Of a stretch of DNA of 64,000 bases, positions 36,031 to 44,561 are shown one piece after another (the stretch's first letter is position 1; every line of letters starts with the position of its first letter). Position numbers and translations under genes: made by a program. Source of the DNA: Solwaraspora sp. WMMA2056 (GTDB taxonomy: Bacteria > Actinomycetota > Actinomycetes > Mycobacteriales > Micromonosporaceae); contig NZ_CP128360.1 of NCBI RefSeq assembly GCF_030345095.1, positions 4,278,001 through 4,342,000 on the forward strand, read 5' to 3'. The notes beneath the pieces are model-generated. The model made no database searches and had not been told where the DNA came from. It saw only the letters and a program-made list of their open reading frames with translations.

Positions 36031-37002
36031 GTGAACGCCGAGGAACCCACCGACGACATTCGAATTCCCCGTGCACAGGTCGGCTCCAGCCCACAGCATC
36101 TACTGGCGACCCTGCTCGGTGAGTATCTCGACTCGGCGGACGCCGGCCTGCCGTCGACGGCGGTCATTGCGATCCTGGGCGAGTTCGCGGTCAGTGAGCC
36201 AAGCGCCCGGGCGGCGCTGTCCCGCCTGGTCAAGCGCGGTCTGATCGCGACCCGGGGGCGCGGCCGGCCGCCGGTCTACCACCTCACGCCAGTCGCGATC
36301 GCCCGGCACCGCCAGCGGATGCGGCACTTCCTGAACTTCGGTGCCCAGCCACCGCGGTGGACCGGTGAGTGGTTGCTGGTGTCGTACTCGATCCCGAGTT
36401 CCGGGCAGGCCGTGCGACACGCGGTCCGCCGATCGTTGGGCGCGCTGCGCTTCGTGGGTCTGTACGACAGCGCCTGGATCCGGCCGGGAACCGACGCGGC
36501 GCCGGTGCGGCAGGTGCTGGACGAACTGCTGCACCACGTGGCCGGTGCCCGGTGGTCGGTCATGCATGTCCGGTTCGACGAGGAGGCCGGCCCGCACGGC
36601 CCGGCCAGCGCCTACGACCTGGCCGGACTCTCCGCCGCGTACTCACGCTTCATCGCGCGGTACGCGCCGCTGCGGACCGCGGTGCGCAACGGGGCGGTGG
36701 ACGCCGCGGCAGCGCTGGTGGCCCGGACCTCGGCCATGGATTCCTGGCGGTGGTTCCCGGACACCGATCCGGATCTGCCGGCCCACCTGCTACCACAGCC
36801 CTGGCCTCGGCAGCAGGCCAGGAAGATATTCCTGGACATCCACTGTGCGCTCGGTGCGCTCGCGCAGGCCCGCCTCGTCGAGGTGGCGACACCGTACTGG
36901 CCGGACGCCGCCGCGTGGATCACCCACTTCACGGCGTCGCATGATCCCGCACACCCCGAACCGACCGGTGGCGCCCGGGCCGCCCCGCCTTCGCCAGGTT
37001 GA
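36031..37002 (+). CDS. PaaX-like transcriptional regulator
   Basis: 323 residues. N-terminal winged HTH about 15-80 (LLATLLGEYLDS..., SEPSARAALSRLVKRGLIATRGRGRPPVY), a middle domain with WTGEWLLVSYSIPSSGQAVRHA, and the PaaX C-terminal domain (WFPDTDPDLPAHLLP, then PWPRQQARKIFLDIH). PaaX represses phenylacetate catabolism through phenylacetyl-CoA; family members commonly sense aryl- or acyl-CoAs. GTG 36031 is used although its SD is weak. It is probably a second, local sensor of the island, but its own site was not found. Confidence 0.82.
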   Translation: MNAEEPTDDIRIPRAQVGSSPQHLLATLLGEYLDSADAGLPSTAVIAILGEFAVSEPSARAALSRLVKRGLIATRGRGRPPVYHLTPVAIARHRQRMRHFLNFGAQPPRWTGEWLLVSYSIPSSGQAVRHAVRRSLGALRFVGLYDSAWIRPGTDAAPVRQVLDELLHHVAGARWSVMHVRFDEEAGPHGPASAYDLAGLSAAYSRFIARYAPLRTAVRNGAVDAAAALVARTSAMDSWRWFPDTDPDLPAHLLPQPWPRQQARKIFLDIHCALGALAQARLVEVATPYWPDAAAWITHFTASHDPAHPEPTGGARAAPPSPG

Positions 37003-37035
37003 CGGCGGCCGTGGCCGGTCAGGGCAGACAATCCA

Positions 37036-37064
37036 TTGACACTTTTCGTTGCGACGGTGATAGT
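37036..37064 (+). promoter_or_regulatory. Strong consensus-like promoter
   Basis: TTGACA (37036-37041), 17-base spacer, GATAGT (37059-37064): a near-consensus housekeeping sigma promoter, 84 bases before the secreted hydrolase gene. No copy of the island operator, consistent with the island ending here. Confidence 0.65.
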
Positions 37065-37147
37065 AACTGCACAGCTCCCCTCGGAGCGCTGTGGGGACCG
37101 CGGCCGGGCGGTCCACGCGCCCGTCGCGACACCCGCTGGAGAGGCAC

Positions 37148-38383
37148 ATGCGAAGAAGATCGATGATCGGTGCCGGGCTGGCCGCCGCCCTCGTCCCGGC
37201 CACCGCAGTGGTCGTGGCGCTCGGCGCGCCACCGGCAAGCGCCGCGATCGGTGGCTCCGGTCCCTATCCCGCCGACTACGAGACCGCGGCCAGCCTGCCC
37301 AACCACACCATCTTCCGACCGCAGACCCTGCCGGCCGAGCGCCTCCCGATCCTCGCCTGGGGCAACGGCGGCTGCTCAGCCAACGGCCTGTCGCAGGGCA
37401 ACTTCCTCCGCGAAATCGCCTCCCACGGCTTCCTCGCCATCGCCAACGGCGCGCCGAACGGATCCGGCTCCACCACGTCGCAGATGCTCACCCGGTCCAT
37501 CGACTGGGCCGTCGCGGAGAACTCCCGACCGGGCAGCAAGTACTACGACAGGCTCGATACGACCAAGGTCGCCGTGGCCGGCTTCTCCTGCGGCGGGCTG
37601 GAGGCCTACGCCGTCTCGAACGACCCGCGTGTCACCACGACCGGCATCTTCAGCAGTGGACTGTTGAACGACGCCGACGACTACCAGCTCAGAAGACTGA
37701 CCAAGCCGATCGCCTATTTCATCGGCGGTCCCAGCGACATCGCGTACCCGAACGCCGTCGACGACTGGGGAAAACTGCCGGCCGGGCTGCCCGCCTTCAT
37801 GGGCAACCTGAACGTGGGGCACGGTGGCACCTACGACCAGCCCAATGGCGGCGAGTTCGGTCGGGTGGCGGTGCTCTACCTCAAGTGGCGGTTGAAGGGC
37901 GACACCGCCGCCGGTGCCAACTTCGTCGGCGTGGACTGCGGGCTGTGCCGCAGCCAGTGGAGCGTGCAGCAGAAGAACCTGACACTCGACGGTGACCCAC
38001 CGCCGACCACCCCACCGCCGACCACCCCACCACCGACCACCCCACCACCGACCACTCCGCCGCCGACGACCCCGCCACCCGGCGGGACACCGGCCTGCAC
38101 CGCCGCCTACACGGTGCAGGACCAGTGGAACAGCGGGTTCGTCGCGACCGTCACCGTGACCGCTGCCAGCACCCCGCTCACCAGTTGGCGGGTCACGCTC
38201 AACCTGCCAGGTGGCGCGTCGGTCAGTTCGATGTGGAACGGCGTCGCCAGCGGTACCAGCGGCACGGTCACTGTCACGAACCAGAGCTACAACGGTCGGC
38301 TGGCCGCCGGTCACAGCACCAGTTTCGGCTTCCAGGGCGCCGGAAACGGTAGCGGCGCCACCGCCACCTGCACCGGAAGCTGA
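37148..38383 (+). CDS. Secreted alpha/beta hydrolase with C-terminal CBM2
   Basis: 411 residues. Signal peptide about 1-31 (MRRRSMIGAG, hydrophobic core, ASA cleavage site). Catalytic domain about 35-275: Ser in GFSCGG, a candidate Asp in GGPSDIAYP and His in NVGHGGTYDQ, plus several Cys likely paired outside the cell (GGCSANG, VDCGLC). A PPPTT linker (about 284-312) leads to a family 2 carbohydrate-binding module (about 318-411) with terminal Cys pair and surface Trp (WNSGF, LTSWRV, MWNGV). Likely an esterase or chlorophyllase/cutinase-like enzyme anchored to cellulose or chitin. Monocistronic, with its own promoter and a downstream hairpin. Confidence 0.85.
   Translation: MRRRSMIGAGLAAALVPATAVVVALGAPPASAAIGGSGPYPADYETAASLPNHTIFRPQTLPAERLPILAWGNGGCSANGLSQGNFLREIASHGFLAIANGAPNGSGSTTSQMLTRSIDWAVAENSRPGSKYYDRLDTTKVAVAGFSCGGLEAYAVSNDPRVTTTGIFSSGLLNDADDYQLRRLTKPIAYFIGGPSDIAYPNAVDDWGKLPAGLPAFMGNLNVGHGGTYDQPNGGEFGRVAVLYLKWRLKGDTAAGANFVGVDCGLCRSQWSVQQKNLTLDGDPPPTTPPPTTPPPTTPPPTTPPPTTPPPGGTPACTAAYTVQDQWNSGFVATVTVTAASTPLTSWRVTLNLPGGASVSSMWNGVASGTSGTVTVTNQSYNGRLAAGHSTSFGFQGAGNGSGATATCTGS
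37997..38071 (+). repeat. 15-bp tandem repeat encoding the PPPTT linker
   Basis: Five head-to-tail units of CCACCGCCGACCACC with only synonymous changes between copies. They encode five PPPTT repeats that join the catalytic domain to the CBM2, a normal flexible linker for secreted actinobacterial polysaccharide-active enzymes. Confidence 0.95.
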
Positions 38384-38416
38384 CTCCCGCCAACCTGAGC
38401 TGTCCCACCGTCGCGT

Positions 38417-38443
38417 CGGGCCGGTGCCGGGGGCACCGGCCCG
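38417..38443 (+). terminator. Hairpin terminator after the CBM2 hydrolase
   Basis: Perfect 12-bp stem CGGGCCGGTGCC (38417-38428) with its complement at 38432-38443 and a GGG loop. It lies 34 bases after the stop and before the disulfide genes. No U tract. Confidence 0.7.
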
Positions 38444-38622
38444 TCACGGCTGCGCCGCTCATGGTGCAGCCCGGTCGTAGGACCAATGGCCCGGCCGGGT
38501 AGTGACCTTCGCCGGCGGCGGCCGGCGTGGGGATGGCGGAGAGTGGGCCCGACAGGGTCAGCACGGTGGCCTCGGCCCCGAGCCGCCGCGCGCCGTCGGG
38601 TGGCGACCACGGGAGTACGACA

Positions 38623-39393
38623 GTGGGCAAGCAGAGCCGGGACAGGGCGCGCGCACTGCGCGAGGCGCAGGCCGCTATCGCCGCGCAGCGCGGTCGCAGG
38701 CGGCGGTGGGCGTACGCGGTCGGCGGTGTGGTGATCGCCGCGCTGGTCGTGGCGATCGCGGTGACGGTCGTCGACGCGATGGGCCGAAAGCCCGGCGGCG
38801 TCGCGACGGATGCGGATGCGGCGCAGCGGCCGTCGTCGGCCACCGCAGCCGGTTCGCTCACCATCGGGGACCCGGCGGCCCCGGTGGAACTCGAGGTGTT
38901 CCTCGACTACATGTGTCCCTTCTGCGGTCGTTTCGAACGGGCCAACGGAGACGACGTCGCCCGGCTGGTCGCTCAGGGCACCGTCCGCCTGCAGCTGTAC
39001 CCGCTGTCGTTTCTGGACGAGGCCTCCGCCGGCAGCGAATACTCCACCCGGGCCGCGAACGCGGTGGCGACCGTCGCGGACCGGGCACCCGAGCAACTGC
39101 TCGCGTTCCACCAGGCGCTGTTCGAGCAGCAGCCCGCCGAGGGCACCGAAGGACTGTCCGACGACGCCATCGCCGCACTGGCCCGGGACGTCGGCGTGCC
39201 GGCGGCGGTCGTGGCCACCTTCGACGACCGACGGTTCGTGTCCTGGACCGCCGCGGCCACCGAACAGGCGTTCGCCAGCGGCATCTCCGGCACCCCGACC
39301 GTGCGCATCGACGGCACGACGTTCACCGGCGATCTGTACACCGCCGGCACGCTGACCCGGGCGCTCACCGCGGCCGCGGCGGGGCCGCAGTGA
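38623..39393 (+). CDS. Membrane-anchored DsbA/thioredoxin-fold disulfide oxidoreductase
   Basis: 256 residues. A basic cytoplasmic N-terminus is followed by one membrane helix (about 30-53, VVIAALVVAIAVTVV), so the thioredoxin domain faces outside. The active site is MCPFCGRF (CPFC, typical of DsbA-like proteins), with the cis-Pro in SGTPTVRI. GTG 38623 was chosen because GGGAG lies 7 bases upstream; longer reading frames lack an SD. It overlaps the VKOR gene (GTGA). It would oxidise Cys pairs in exported proteins and be re-oxidised by the VKOR partner. Confidence 0.88.
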   Translation: MGKQSRDRARALREAQAAIAAQRGRRRRWAYAVGGVVIAALVVAIAVTVVDAMGRKPGGVATDADAAQRPSSATAAGSLTIGDPAAPVELEVFLDYMCPFCGRFERANGDDVARLVAQGTVRLQLYPLSFLDEASAGSEYSTRAANAVATVADRAPEQLLAFHQALFEQQPAEGTEGLSDDAIAALARDVGVPAAVVATFDDRRFVSWTAAATEQAFASGISGTPTVRIDGTTFTGDLYTAGTLTRALTAAAAGPQ

Positions 39394-40010
39394 CCGCGCC
39401 GCTGACCCGGCTGCGTGCGGTACGGCACTCCAACGGCTGGATCTACGGCACGATGCTGTTCTCGGCGTGCCTGAGCCTGCTCGCCTCGTTCGTGCTGTCG
39501 GTCGACGCGGTACGCCTGGCCGCCGACCCGGCCGCGAACCTCACCTGCAACATCAACGCGGTGTTGAGCTGCGGCACGGTGGGCGGCTCCTGGCAGGCGC
39601 AGCTGTTCGGCTTCCCGAACGCATTCCTCGGGCTGGTCGCGGAGCCGGTGGTGATCACCATCGCGGTCGCCGCGCTGGGTGGGGTCCGGTTCCCCCGGTG
39701 GTTCATGTTCGCGGCGCAGGTCGTATACACCCTGGGAGTGATCTTCGCCTACTGGCTGTTCTACCAGTCGATGTTCGTCATCGGCGCGCTCTGCCCATGG
39801 TGCCTGCTGGTGACCGTCTCCACCACCCTGGTGTTCGCCACCCTGACCCACGTCAACATCCGCGACGGCAATCTCTTCCTGCCGCCGCGCCCGCACCGCT
39901 CGGCCCGGCAGTTCGTCGACGCCGACCTGGACGTCATCGTGGTGACGATCTGGATGCTGGTGCTGATCCTGGCCGTGGTGTCGAAGTACGGCCCCGCGCT
40001 GCTGTCCTGA
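39390..40010 (+). CDS. Vitamin K epoxide reductase (VKOR) family membrane protein
   Basis: 206 residues, about four or five membrane helices. It has the loop cysteines CNINAVLSC and the redox CPWC motif (GALCPWCLLV) next to the quinone. In actinobacteria VKOR replaces DsbB: it passes electrons from DsbA to menaquinone. The overlap with the DsbA-like gene supports a pair. Convergent with the next gene, 6 bases apart. Confidence 0.92.
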   Translation: MTAPLTRLRAVRHSNGWIYGTMLFSACLSLLASFVLSVDAVRLAADPAANLTCNINAVLSCGTVGGSWQAQLFGFPNAFLGLVAEPVVITIAVAALGGVRFPRWFMFAAQVVYTLGVIFAYWLFYQSMFVIGALCPWCLLVTVSTTLVFATLTHVNIRDGNLFLPPRPHRSARQFVDADLDVIVVTIWMLVLILAVVSKYGPALLS

Positions 40011-40016
40011 CCACGC

Positions 40017-40802
40017 TCACCGCTGCGGGTCGTCGGCGCGGGGCCGGGCACCGGCGACGAACCGGTCCAGCGCCGGCCCGTGCAGGACACGGCCCGGTAC
40101 GGGGTCCCGTGACGTCCGGGTGGCCAGGAGCGCCACCGGCAGCCGGTCCGGGCGCCGCGTCGCGGCGAGCACCACGTTGCCGTACCGCCGACCGCGCAGC
40201 ATCCGCCGGTCGGCGACGACGCAGACGTCGGCGAAGACCGTCCGCAGGGTGGCCACCTGTACCCGGGTGCCGACAAGCGGCGGCAGGTCGGTGACATTGA
40301 CCAGGTAGATTCCGTCCTGTCGGAGCACCCGGGCCACCTCGGCGGCGAAACCGACCGTTGCGACGTGCGGTGGCATCCGCGCTGCCTGGTAGATGTCGGC
40401 GAGTACCAGGTCGTAGGCGTCGGCGGGCGCGGCGGTGACCGCCGCTCGTGCGTCGGCCACGTGGACCTCGACGCCGGCGGGTCGGGGTGGCAGGTCCCGG
40501 TCCACCAGGGCGACCACCGCCGGATCCCGTTCCACCACGACCTGCGTCGATTCCGGTCGGGTCGCGGCGAGGTAGCGGGGCAGCGTCAGCGCGCCGCCGC
40601 CGAGGTGCAGCACGTCCAGCCGGGTGCCGGCGGGCGCGGCGAGGTCGGCCACGGCGGCCATCCGACGGACGTACTCGAAGTGCAGGTACGTGGGGTCGGC
40701 GACATCCACGTACGACTGGTCGACCCCGCCGGCGAGCAGCGTACGCCCGGTGGGCCGGGTCGGGTCGGCGGCCAGTTCGAGCCGGTCGTCCGGTGTCCGC
40801 AT
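40017..40802 (-). CDS. Spermidine synthase-like protein
   Basis: 261 residues with the Rossmann methyltransferase-type fold of polyamine aminopropyltransferases: LHLGGGALTLPRYLA (nucleotide-binding Gly loop), VVVERDPAVVALV, VHVADARAAV and YDLVLADIYQAA. Lacks a clear N-terminal beta-barrel extension. Orphan copies like this are common in actinobacteria and their substrates are mostly unknown. ATG 40802 gives a sensible N-terminus; the SD is weak. Confidence 0.72.
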   Translation of the reverse strand: MRTPDDRLELAADPTRPTGRTLLAGGVDQSYVDVADPTYLHFEYVRRMAAVADLAAPAGTRLDVLHLGGGALTLPRYLAATRPESTQVVVERDPAVVALVDRDLPPRPAGVEVHVADARAAVTAAPADAYDLVLADIYQAARMPPHVATVGFAAEVARVLRQDGIYLVNVTDLPPLVGTRVQVATLRTVFADVCVVADRRMLRGRRYGNVVLAATRRPDRLPVALLATRTSRDPVPGRVLHGPALDRFVAGARPRADDPQR

Positions 40803-41104
40803 GACCAGCAGGCTAGCCTTCCCGGCCGGGCTCGGCGGCACCGGAACCGGTCCTTGTCGGACGGCCAGAATTGAGGTCGAGTCGCAGTTACGCCCCCAGT
40901 TGAGTGGAAAACCAGACCGGCCACTCCAACTACTCCGACTCGCCTGAAACGGCCAAATGGCAACCTTTCCGGATGGTCGAACCGCCTGCGGCAAAGTAGT
41001 GGTGGTCGATTCTTCCCAGGCATTGACATCGATTGTTCATCCCGGCAGGCTGCTGTGAAGCTGATCATGTAGCACCTCGTCGCCCCCGTCGAATCGGAGA
41101 CTTG
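40803..41104. other. Intergenic region before the glycosyltransferase operon
   Basis: 302 bases with no gene I can support. It is visibly less GC-rich than its surroundings between about 40870 and 41060. It contains TTGACA at 41023-41028 with CAGGCT 17 bases later (weak -10), a possible promoter for the glycosyltransferase-Rieske operon, whose ATG is at 41105. No operator repeat was recognised. Confidence 0.4.
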
Positions 41105-42271
41105 ATGCGCGTCGCCCTTGTCACCACGACTCAGCATGGTCACCTGAACCCCTATGTTCCGGTGGTCAATGCGCTACGAGCTGCCGGCGGTGAGGTGACG
41201 CTGCTGCTGTTGTCCGCAGACGGTGGCGAGCTCGACCAGCAGCGTCGCCGCGCTGTCGGCACGACGCAGGCCCACCTGATCGGGCAGGTCGAGATGGCAC
41301 CCTGGAGCGGCGATCCGGCGAAGATCGGTCCGATGCTGCAGGCGTCGCCGGTAGCCGATCAGACGGCTGACGCGATCAAGACGACCGACCCGGACTTCGT
41401 ACTCCTCGATTCGCTGCCGGTGACCGCCTCGGCCATGGTCGGTGCGCGGCGCTCCGGCGTGCCGTACGGGATGATCTGGGCAAACCTGGGCGGGGTGTGC
41501 CCGCGCGAGCACCGACGAGCTCGCTGGCCGTACGACGAGCAGGTCGGCGACTATCTGACCCGGCACGGGGTGGCGTGGTCGACCCGGACCCATTCGGCGC
41601 GGTCGCCGATTCTCAACCTGATGCCGACGATCCCCGCGCTCGTCGGGGACGACGCGGTCACCGACGACGGGGTGCAACTGGTCGGGCTGCCCGGGGCGGC
41701 GGGGATCCGTGGCGACGAGGTCGCCCTCGCGGGGCTGGACCGGCTCGACCCGGACCGTCCGGTGGTCTACGTCTCCTTCGGCACGATCTTCTACCGGCGG
41801 CCGGACCTGCTGCGCACGGTGATCACCGGGGCGGCGGCGACCGGTGCGCAGGTGATCGCCGCCGTCGGGGACCTGGCCGCGGAGCTCGCGTTGCCCGACG
41901 ACGTGCTCACCGCCCCGTACCTGCCGCAACGTGAGGTGCTTGAGCGCGCCGACGTGTTCATCACCCACGGTGGGTACAACTCCGTGGCGGAGTCGATCCG
42001 GGCGGCGACACCGATGCTGGTGATCCCGCTGGCGGTGGATCAGCCGATCCAGGCGCACTTCGTGACCAGCGCGGGCTTCGGAACGGCGCTGGGGCCGGCC
42101 GACGTCACCGCCCGCGCGGTCGCGGACGCGGTCGGCGATCTGCTCGATCCCGCCCGGCACTACCGGGCCCGGCTGCGCGCCGCGCAGCCGCAGTGTGGCG
42201 ATTCCGCGGTACGCACGGCGGAGCTGGTGGCCGGCACGGTCGAGGCGCTACGGCGGAGGGCGGAGCAGTGA
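41105..42271 (+). CDS. GT1-family glycosyltransferase (MGT type)
   Basis: 388 residues of the macrolide/UDP-glucuronosyl-type GT-B fold. The N-terminal acceptor domain begins MRVALVTTTQHGHLNP with the conserved His of the GHL motif. The C-terminal donor domain has VVYVSFGTIFYRR and FITHGGYNSVAESI (HGG nucleotide-sugar motif) followed by PLAVDQP. It would glycosylate a small hydrophobic acceptor. ATG 41105 follows a GGAG 7 bases upstream. Overlaps the Rieske alpha gene (GTGA), so it belongs to the same operon. Confidence 0.88.
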   Translation: MRVALVTTTQHGHLNPYVPVVNALRAAGGEVTLLLLSADGGELDQQRRRAVGTTQAHLIGQVEMAPWSGDPAKIGPMLQASPVADQTADAIKTTDPDFVLLDSLPVTASAMVGARRSGVPYGMIWANLGGVCPREHRRARWPYDEQVGDYLTRHGVAWSTRTHSARSPILNLMPTIPALVGDDAVTDDGVQLVGLPGAAGIRGDEVALAGLDRLDPDRPVVYVSFGTIFYRRPDLLRTVITGAAATGAQVIAAVGDLAAELALPDDVLTAPYLPQREVLERADVFITHGGYNSVAESIRAATPMLVIPLAVDQPIQAHFVTSAGFGTALGPADVTARAVADAVGDLLDPARHYRARLRAAQPQCGDSAVRTAELVAGTVEALRRRAEQ

Positions 42272-43587
42272 CGATCGAGCTGCAGCGGGCGGTGATCGAC
42301 CCGATCGTCGTCGACGACCGCGAGCGCATGTCGTTCCGGGTGGATCGCCGCGCCTACACCGATGACGATCTGGCCGCGCGCGAAACGGCCATGATCTTCG
42401 ACCGCTGTTGGCTGTATGTCGGCCATGAATCGGAGGTGCCCGCGCCGGGTTGCTATGTGGCCCGCGACGTCGGCGGGCGTCCGGTGGTGATGGCGCGCGG
42501 TTCCGACGGAGTGATCCGGGTGTTCGCCAACAGCTGCCCCCACCGGGGGGCGCTGATCTGTTCGCAGCCGTCCGGGCAGGCCAGATCGTTCCGGTGTCCG
42601 TACCACGACTGGACGTTTTCCAACCGGGGCGACCTGGTCGGGGTCCCGATCCCGGACGGGTACGGGCCGGGTTTCCGCAAAGCGGACTTCGGCCTGGCCC
42701 TGCATCGCAGTGACAGCTACCGCGGTTTCGTGTTCGTCACCTTCGATCAGCGGCAGCCGCTCACCTTGACCGAATATCTGGCGGGTGCGGCCGAGTACCT
42801 CGATCTTCTTGACGACCAGTCCGAGGTCGGAATGGAGGTGATTCAGGGCGCGCAGCTGCACGGGGCGCGGGCCAACTGGAAGCTCATGATGGAGAACAGC
42901 GTCGACATCTACCATTTCCGGGCCCTGCACAAGCGGTACGTCGGCTACATGGAGTCGCTGGGGTCGGTGCCACCACGACGACGAGGCGGTTTCGGCCGAG
43001 CCCTCGGCCTGGGGCATGGCGCCAACGAACTGCCGCCGGCGGCGGCCCGCCCGCTCGCGTACTGGACGCCGATGTTCAGTCCCGAGGTCCGGCCACGGAT
43101 CGAGGCGACGGCCGCCCGGTTCGTCGATCGGTTCGGGGCCCAACGCGCCGAACGGATCACCAGCACCAACCGGGCGGTGTTGATCTTTCCCAACCTGATG
43201 ATCATCGACGCGATCGCCATCACGATCCGCAAGATCGACCCGGTCGGTGCCGGCCGAATGGCCATCACCTCGGTCGCCCTGGCCCCGAAGGACGAGGATC
43301 CGGAGATCAGGGAGCTCCGCAAGAGCCACTACCTGACGTTCCTCGGCCCTGCCGGCTTCGCCACCCCTGACGACATCGAGATCATCGAATCGTGCCAGCG
43401 AGGCTACCTCAACCGTACGGTCCGCTACTCGGACCTGTCCCGGGGCATGAACAAGGCGGTCCCGGAGACGACCGACGAGTTACCCGCCCGCGAGTTCTGG
43501 CGGCAGTGGGACCGGCTGATGCACGGCGACGCCGGGCACCTCGAGATCGCTCACCCGGCCGAGACGCAAGGGGAGTGGCCACAGTGA
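42268..43587 (+). CDS. Rieske non-heme iron oxygenase, alpha subunit
   Basis: 439 residues. Rieske [2Fe-2S] ligands Cys90, His92, Cys110, His113 (CPHRG and CPYHDW). The catalytic domain carries Asp213, His216 and His221 in DIYHFRALH, matching the bridging Asp and the two iron-binding His of naphthalene dioxygenase. Catalyses hydroxylation, usually cis-dihydroxylation, of an aromatic or related ring. Leu405 is a rare TTA codon. Overlaps the neighbours on both sides by four bases. No ferredoxin or ferredoxin reductase gene is in the operon, so electrons must come from elsewhere. Could be catabolic or a tailoring enzyme of the adjacent PKS-NRPS. Confidence 0.92.
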   Translation: MTIELQRAVIDPIVVDDRERMSFRVDRRAYTDDDLAARETAMIFDRCWLYVGHESEVPAPGCYVARDVGGRPVVMARGSDGVIRVFANSCPHRGALICSQPSGQARSFRCPYHDWTFSNRGDLVGVPIPDGYGPGFRKADFGLALHRSDSYRGFVFVTFDQRQPLTLTEYLAGAAEYLDLLDDQSEVGMEVIQGAQLHGARANWKLMMENSVDIYHFRALHKRYVGYMESLGSVPPRRRGGFGRALGLGHGANELPPAAARPLAYWTPMFSPEVRPRIEATAARFVDRFGAQRAERITSTNRAVLIFPNLMIIDAIAITIRKIDPVGAGRMAITSVALAPKDEDPEIRELRKSHYLTFLGPAGFATPDDIEIIESCQRGYLNRTVRYSDLSRGMNKAVPETTDELPAREFWRQWDRLMHGDAGHLEIAHPAETQGEWPQ

Positions 43588-44096
43588 CCACCGAGCTGAC
43601 GGTCGACGACACGGTCCAGCTGAGGTTGTGGCACCGGGTGAGCCAGTTTCTCTTCCGCGAGGCGCGGCTGCTCGACGAGTGGCGCCTGCGTGAGTGGTAC
43701 GACGAGATGCTCACCGACGACGTCCGCTACCGCGTGCCGGCCACCGACGTACGGGGTGGACCGGTCGACGCGCTCGCGCTCGTCGACGACGACGCCGCCC
43801 GGCTGCGCCAGCGGATCGAACAACTCCTCAACGGTGAGGTGTGGTGCGAGAATCCCCGGTCCCGCACGAACCGGATGATCAGCAACGTGGAGATCCTGAC
43901 CGACCGGGGCAGCCATCTCGACGTGACGGCGAACCTCGTCGTGTACCGGTTCGGGCACGGGCGCTCGGACGCCTACGTCGGGAAGTACCGGTCCGCACTC
44001 GTCGTCGAGGGGGAGTCCCTCCGGATCCGCCGACGGGTCGTGGAGCTCGACCACGAAACGTTGTACGACCACGGCAAGCTCAGCATCATCCTGTGA
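43584..44096 (+). CDS. Rieske oxygenase, beta subunit
   Basis: 170 residues of the ring-hydroxylating dioxygenase beta family (cone-like NTF2 fold): HRVSQFLFREARLLDEWRLREWYDEML start, RSRTNRMISNVEIL and a C-terminal RRVVELDHETLYDHGKLSIIL. Structural partner in an alpha3beta3 enzyme. GTG 43584 overlaps the alpha stop, ensuring matched synthesis. Confidence 0.92.
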   Translation: MTTELTVDDTVQLRLWHRVSQFLFREARLLDEWRLREWYDEMLTDDVRYRVPATDVRGGPVDALALVDDDAARLRQRIEQLLNGEVWCENPRSRTNRMISNVEILTDRGSHLDVTANLVVYRFGHGRSDAYVGKYRSALVVEGESLRIRRRVVELDHETLYDHGKLSIIL

Positions 44097-44174
44097 CCGG
44101 ACAGCGGCGACCGCCGGTGCCGGCTGGGTGCAGCTGGTCCGACGTCGTCCGGGCCAACACCGAGGAGCTGATCG

Positions 44175-44561
44175 ATGAACCAGCCGTCCGCCCGACATGA
44201 GCGGGGCGAGGCCATGTTCCATCAGGTATTCGGCCGCGAACCGCGCCCGGGCTCCTACCCGGAGTTTCTGCAGATCACCGTCGACCACCTGTTCGGCGAG
44301 ATCTGGACCCGTCCGCACCTCAGCGTCGAGGAACGCGAGCTGGTCGCGCTGACCGCGGTCACCCTGGCCCGGACCGACTGGGAACTGCGCGGCCACATCG
44401 GCGCCGCGCTGCACCTCGGGATGACGCGGGAGAAGATCGTCGAAGTCATCATTCAGCTCGCCTACTACGGTGGCTGGCCGGTCGCGAACAACGGTCTGCG
44501 CGTCGCCCAGGAGGTCTTCGCCGAGCTGGACGGTGCCACCGACGGGGAGGACCGACCATGA
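44175..44561 (+). CDS. Carboxymuconolactone decarboxylase (CMD)/AhpD-like protein
   Basis: 128 residues, all-helical CMD domain: LTAVTLARTDWELRGHIGAAL, then MTREKIVEVIIQLAYYGGWP. The CxxC of AhpD peroxidase-type members is absent, so it belongs to the gamma-carboxymuconolactone decarboxylase-like branch. Lies 78 bases after the Rieske beta gene in the same direction and overlaps the next gene (ATGA). Suggests ring-derived substrates, or reuse of the fold in a biosynthetic step. Confidence 0.85.
   Translation: MNQPSARHERGEAMFHQVFGREPRPGSYPEFLQITVDHLFGEIWTRPHLSVEERELVALTAVTLARTDWELRGHIGAALHLGMTREKIVEVIIQLAYYGGWPVANNGLRVAQEVFAELDGATDGEDRP

Noticed and set aside
7106-37002. A classical cholesterol (KstR/KstR2) degradation locus
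   Set aside because: No ring-degradation genes (KstD, Hsa, KshA) are present and the operator does not match the KstR or KstR2 motifs; only individual enzyme types are shared.
37997-38071. CRISPR-like regular repeats
   Set aside because: Head-to-tail 15-bp units without spacers that encode a PPPTT linker in frame.
40887-41060. A possible short gene or horizontally acquired fragment in the lower-GC stretch
   Set aside because: No frame with start, SD and codon bias was found; it reads as a promoter region.
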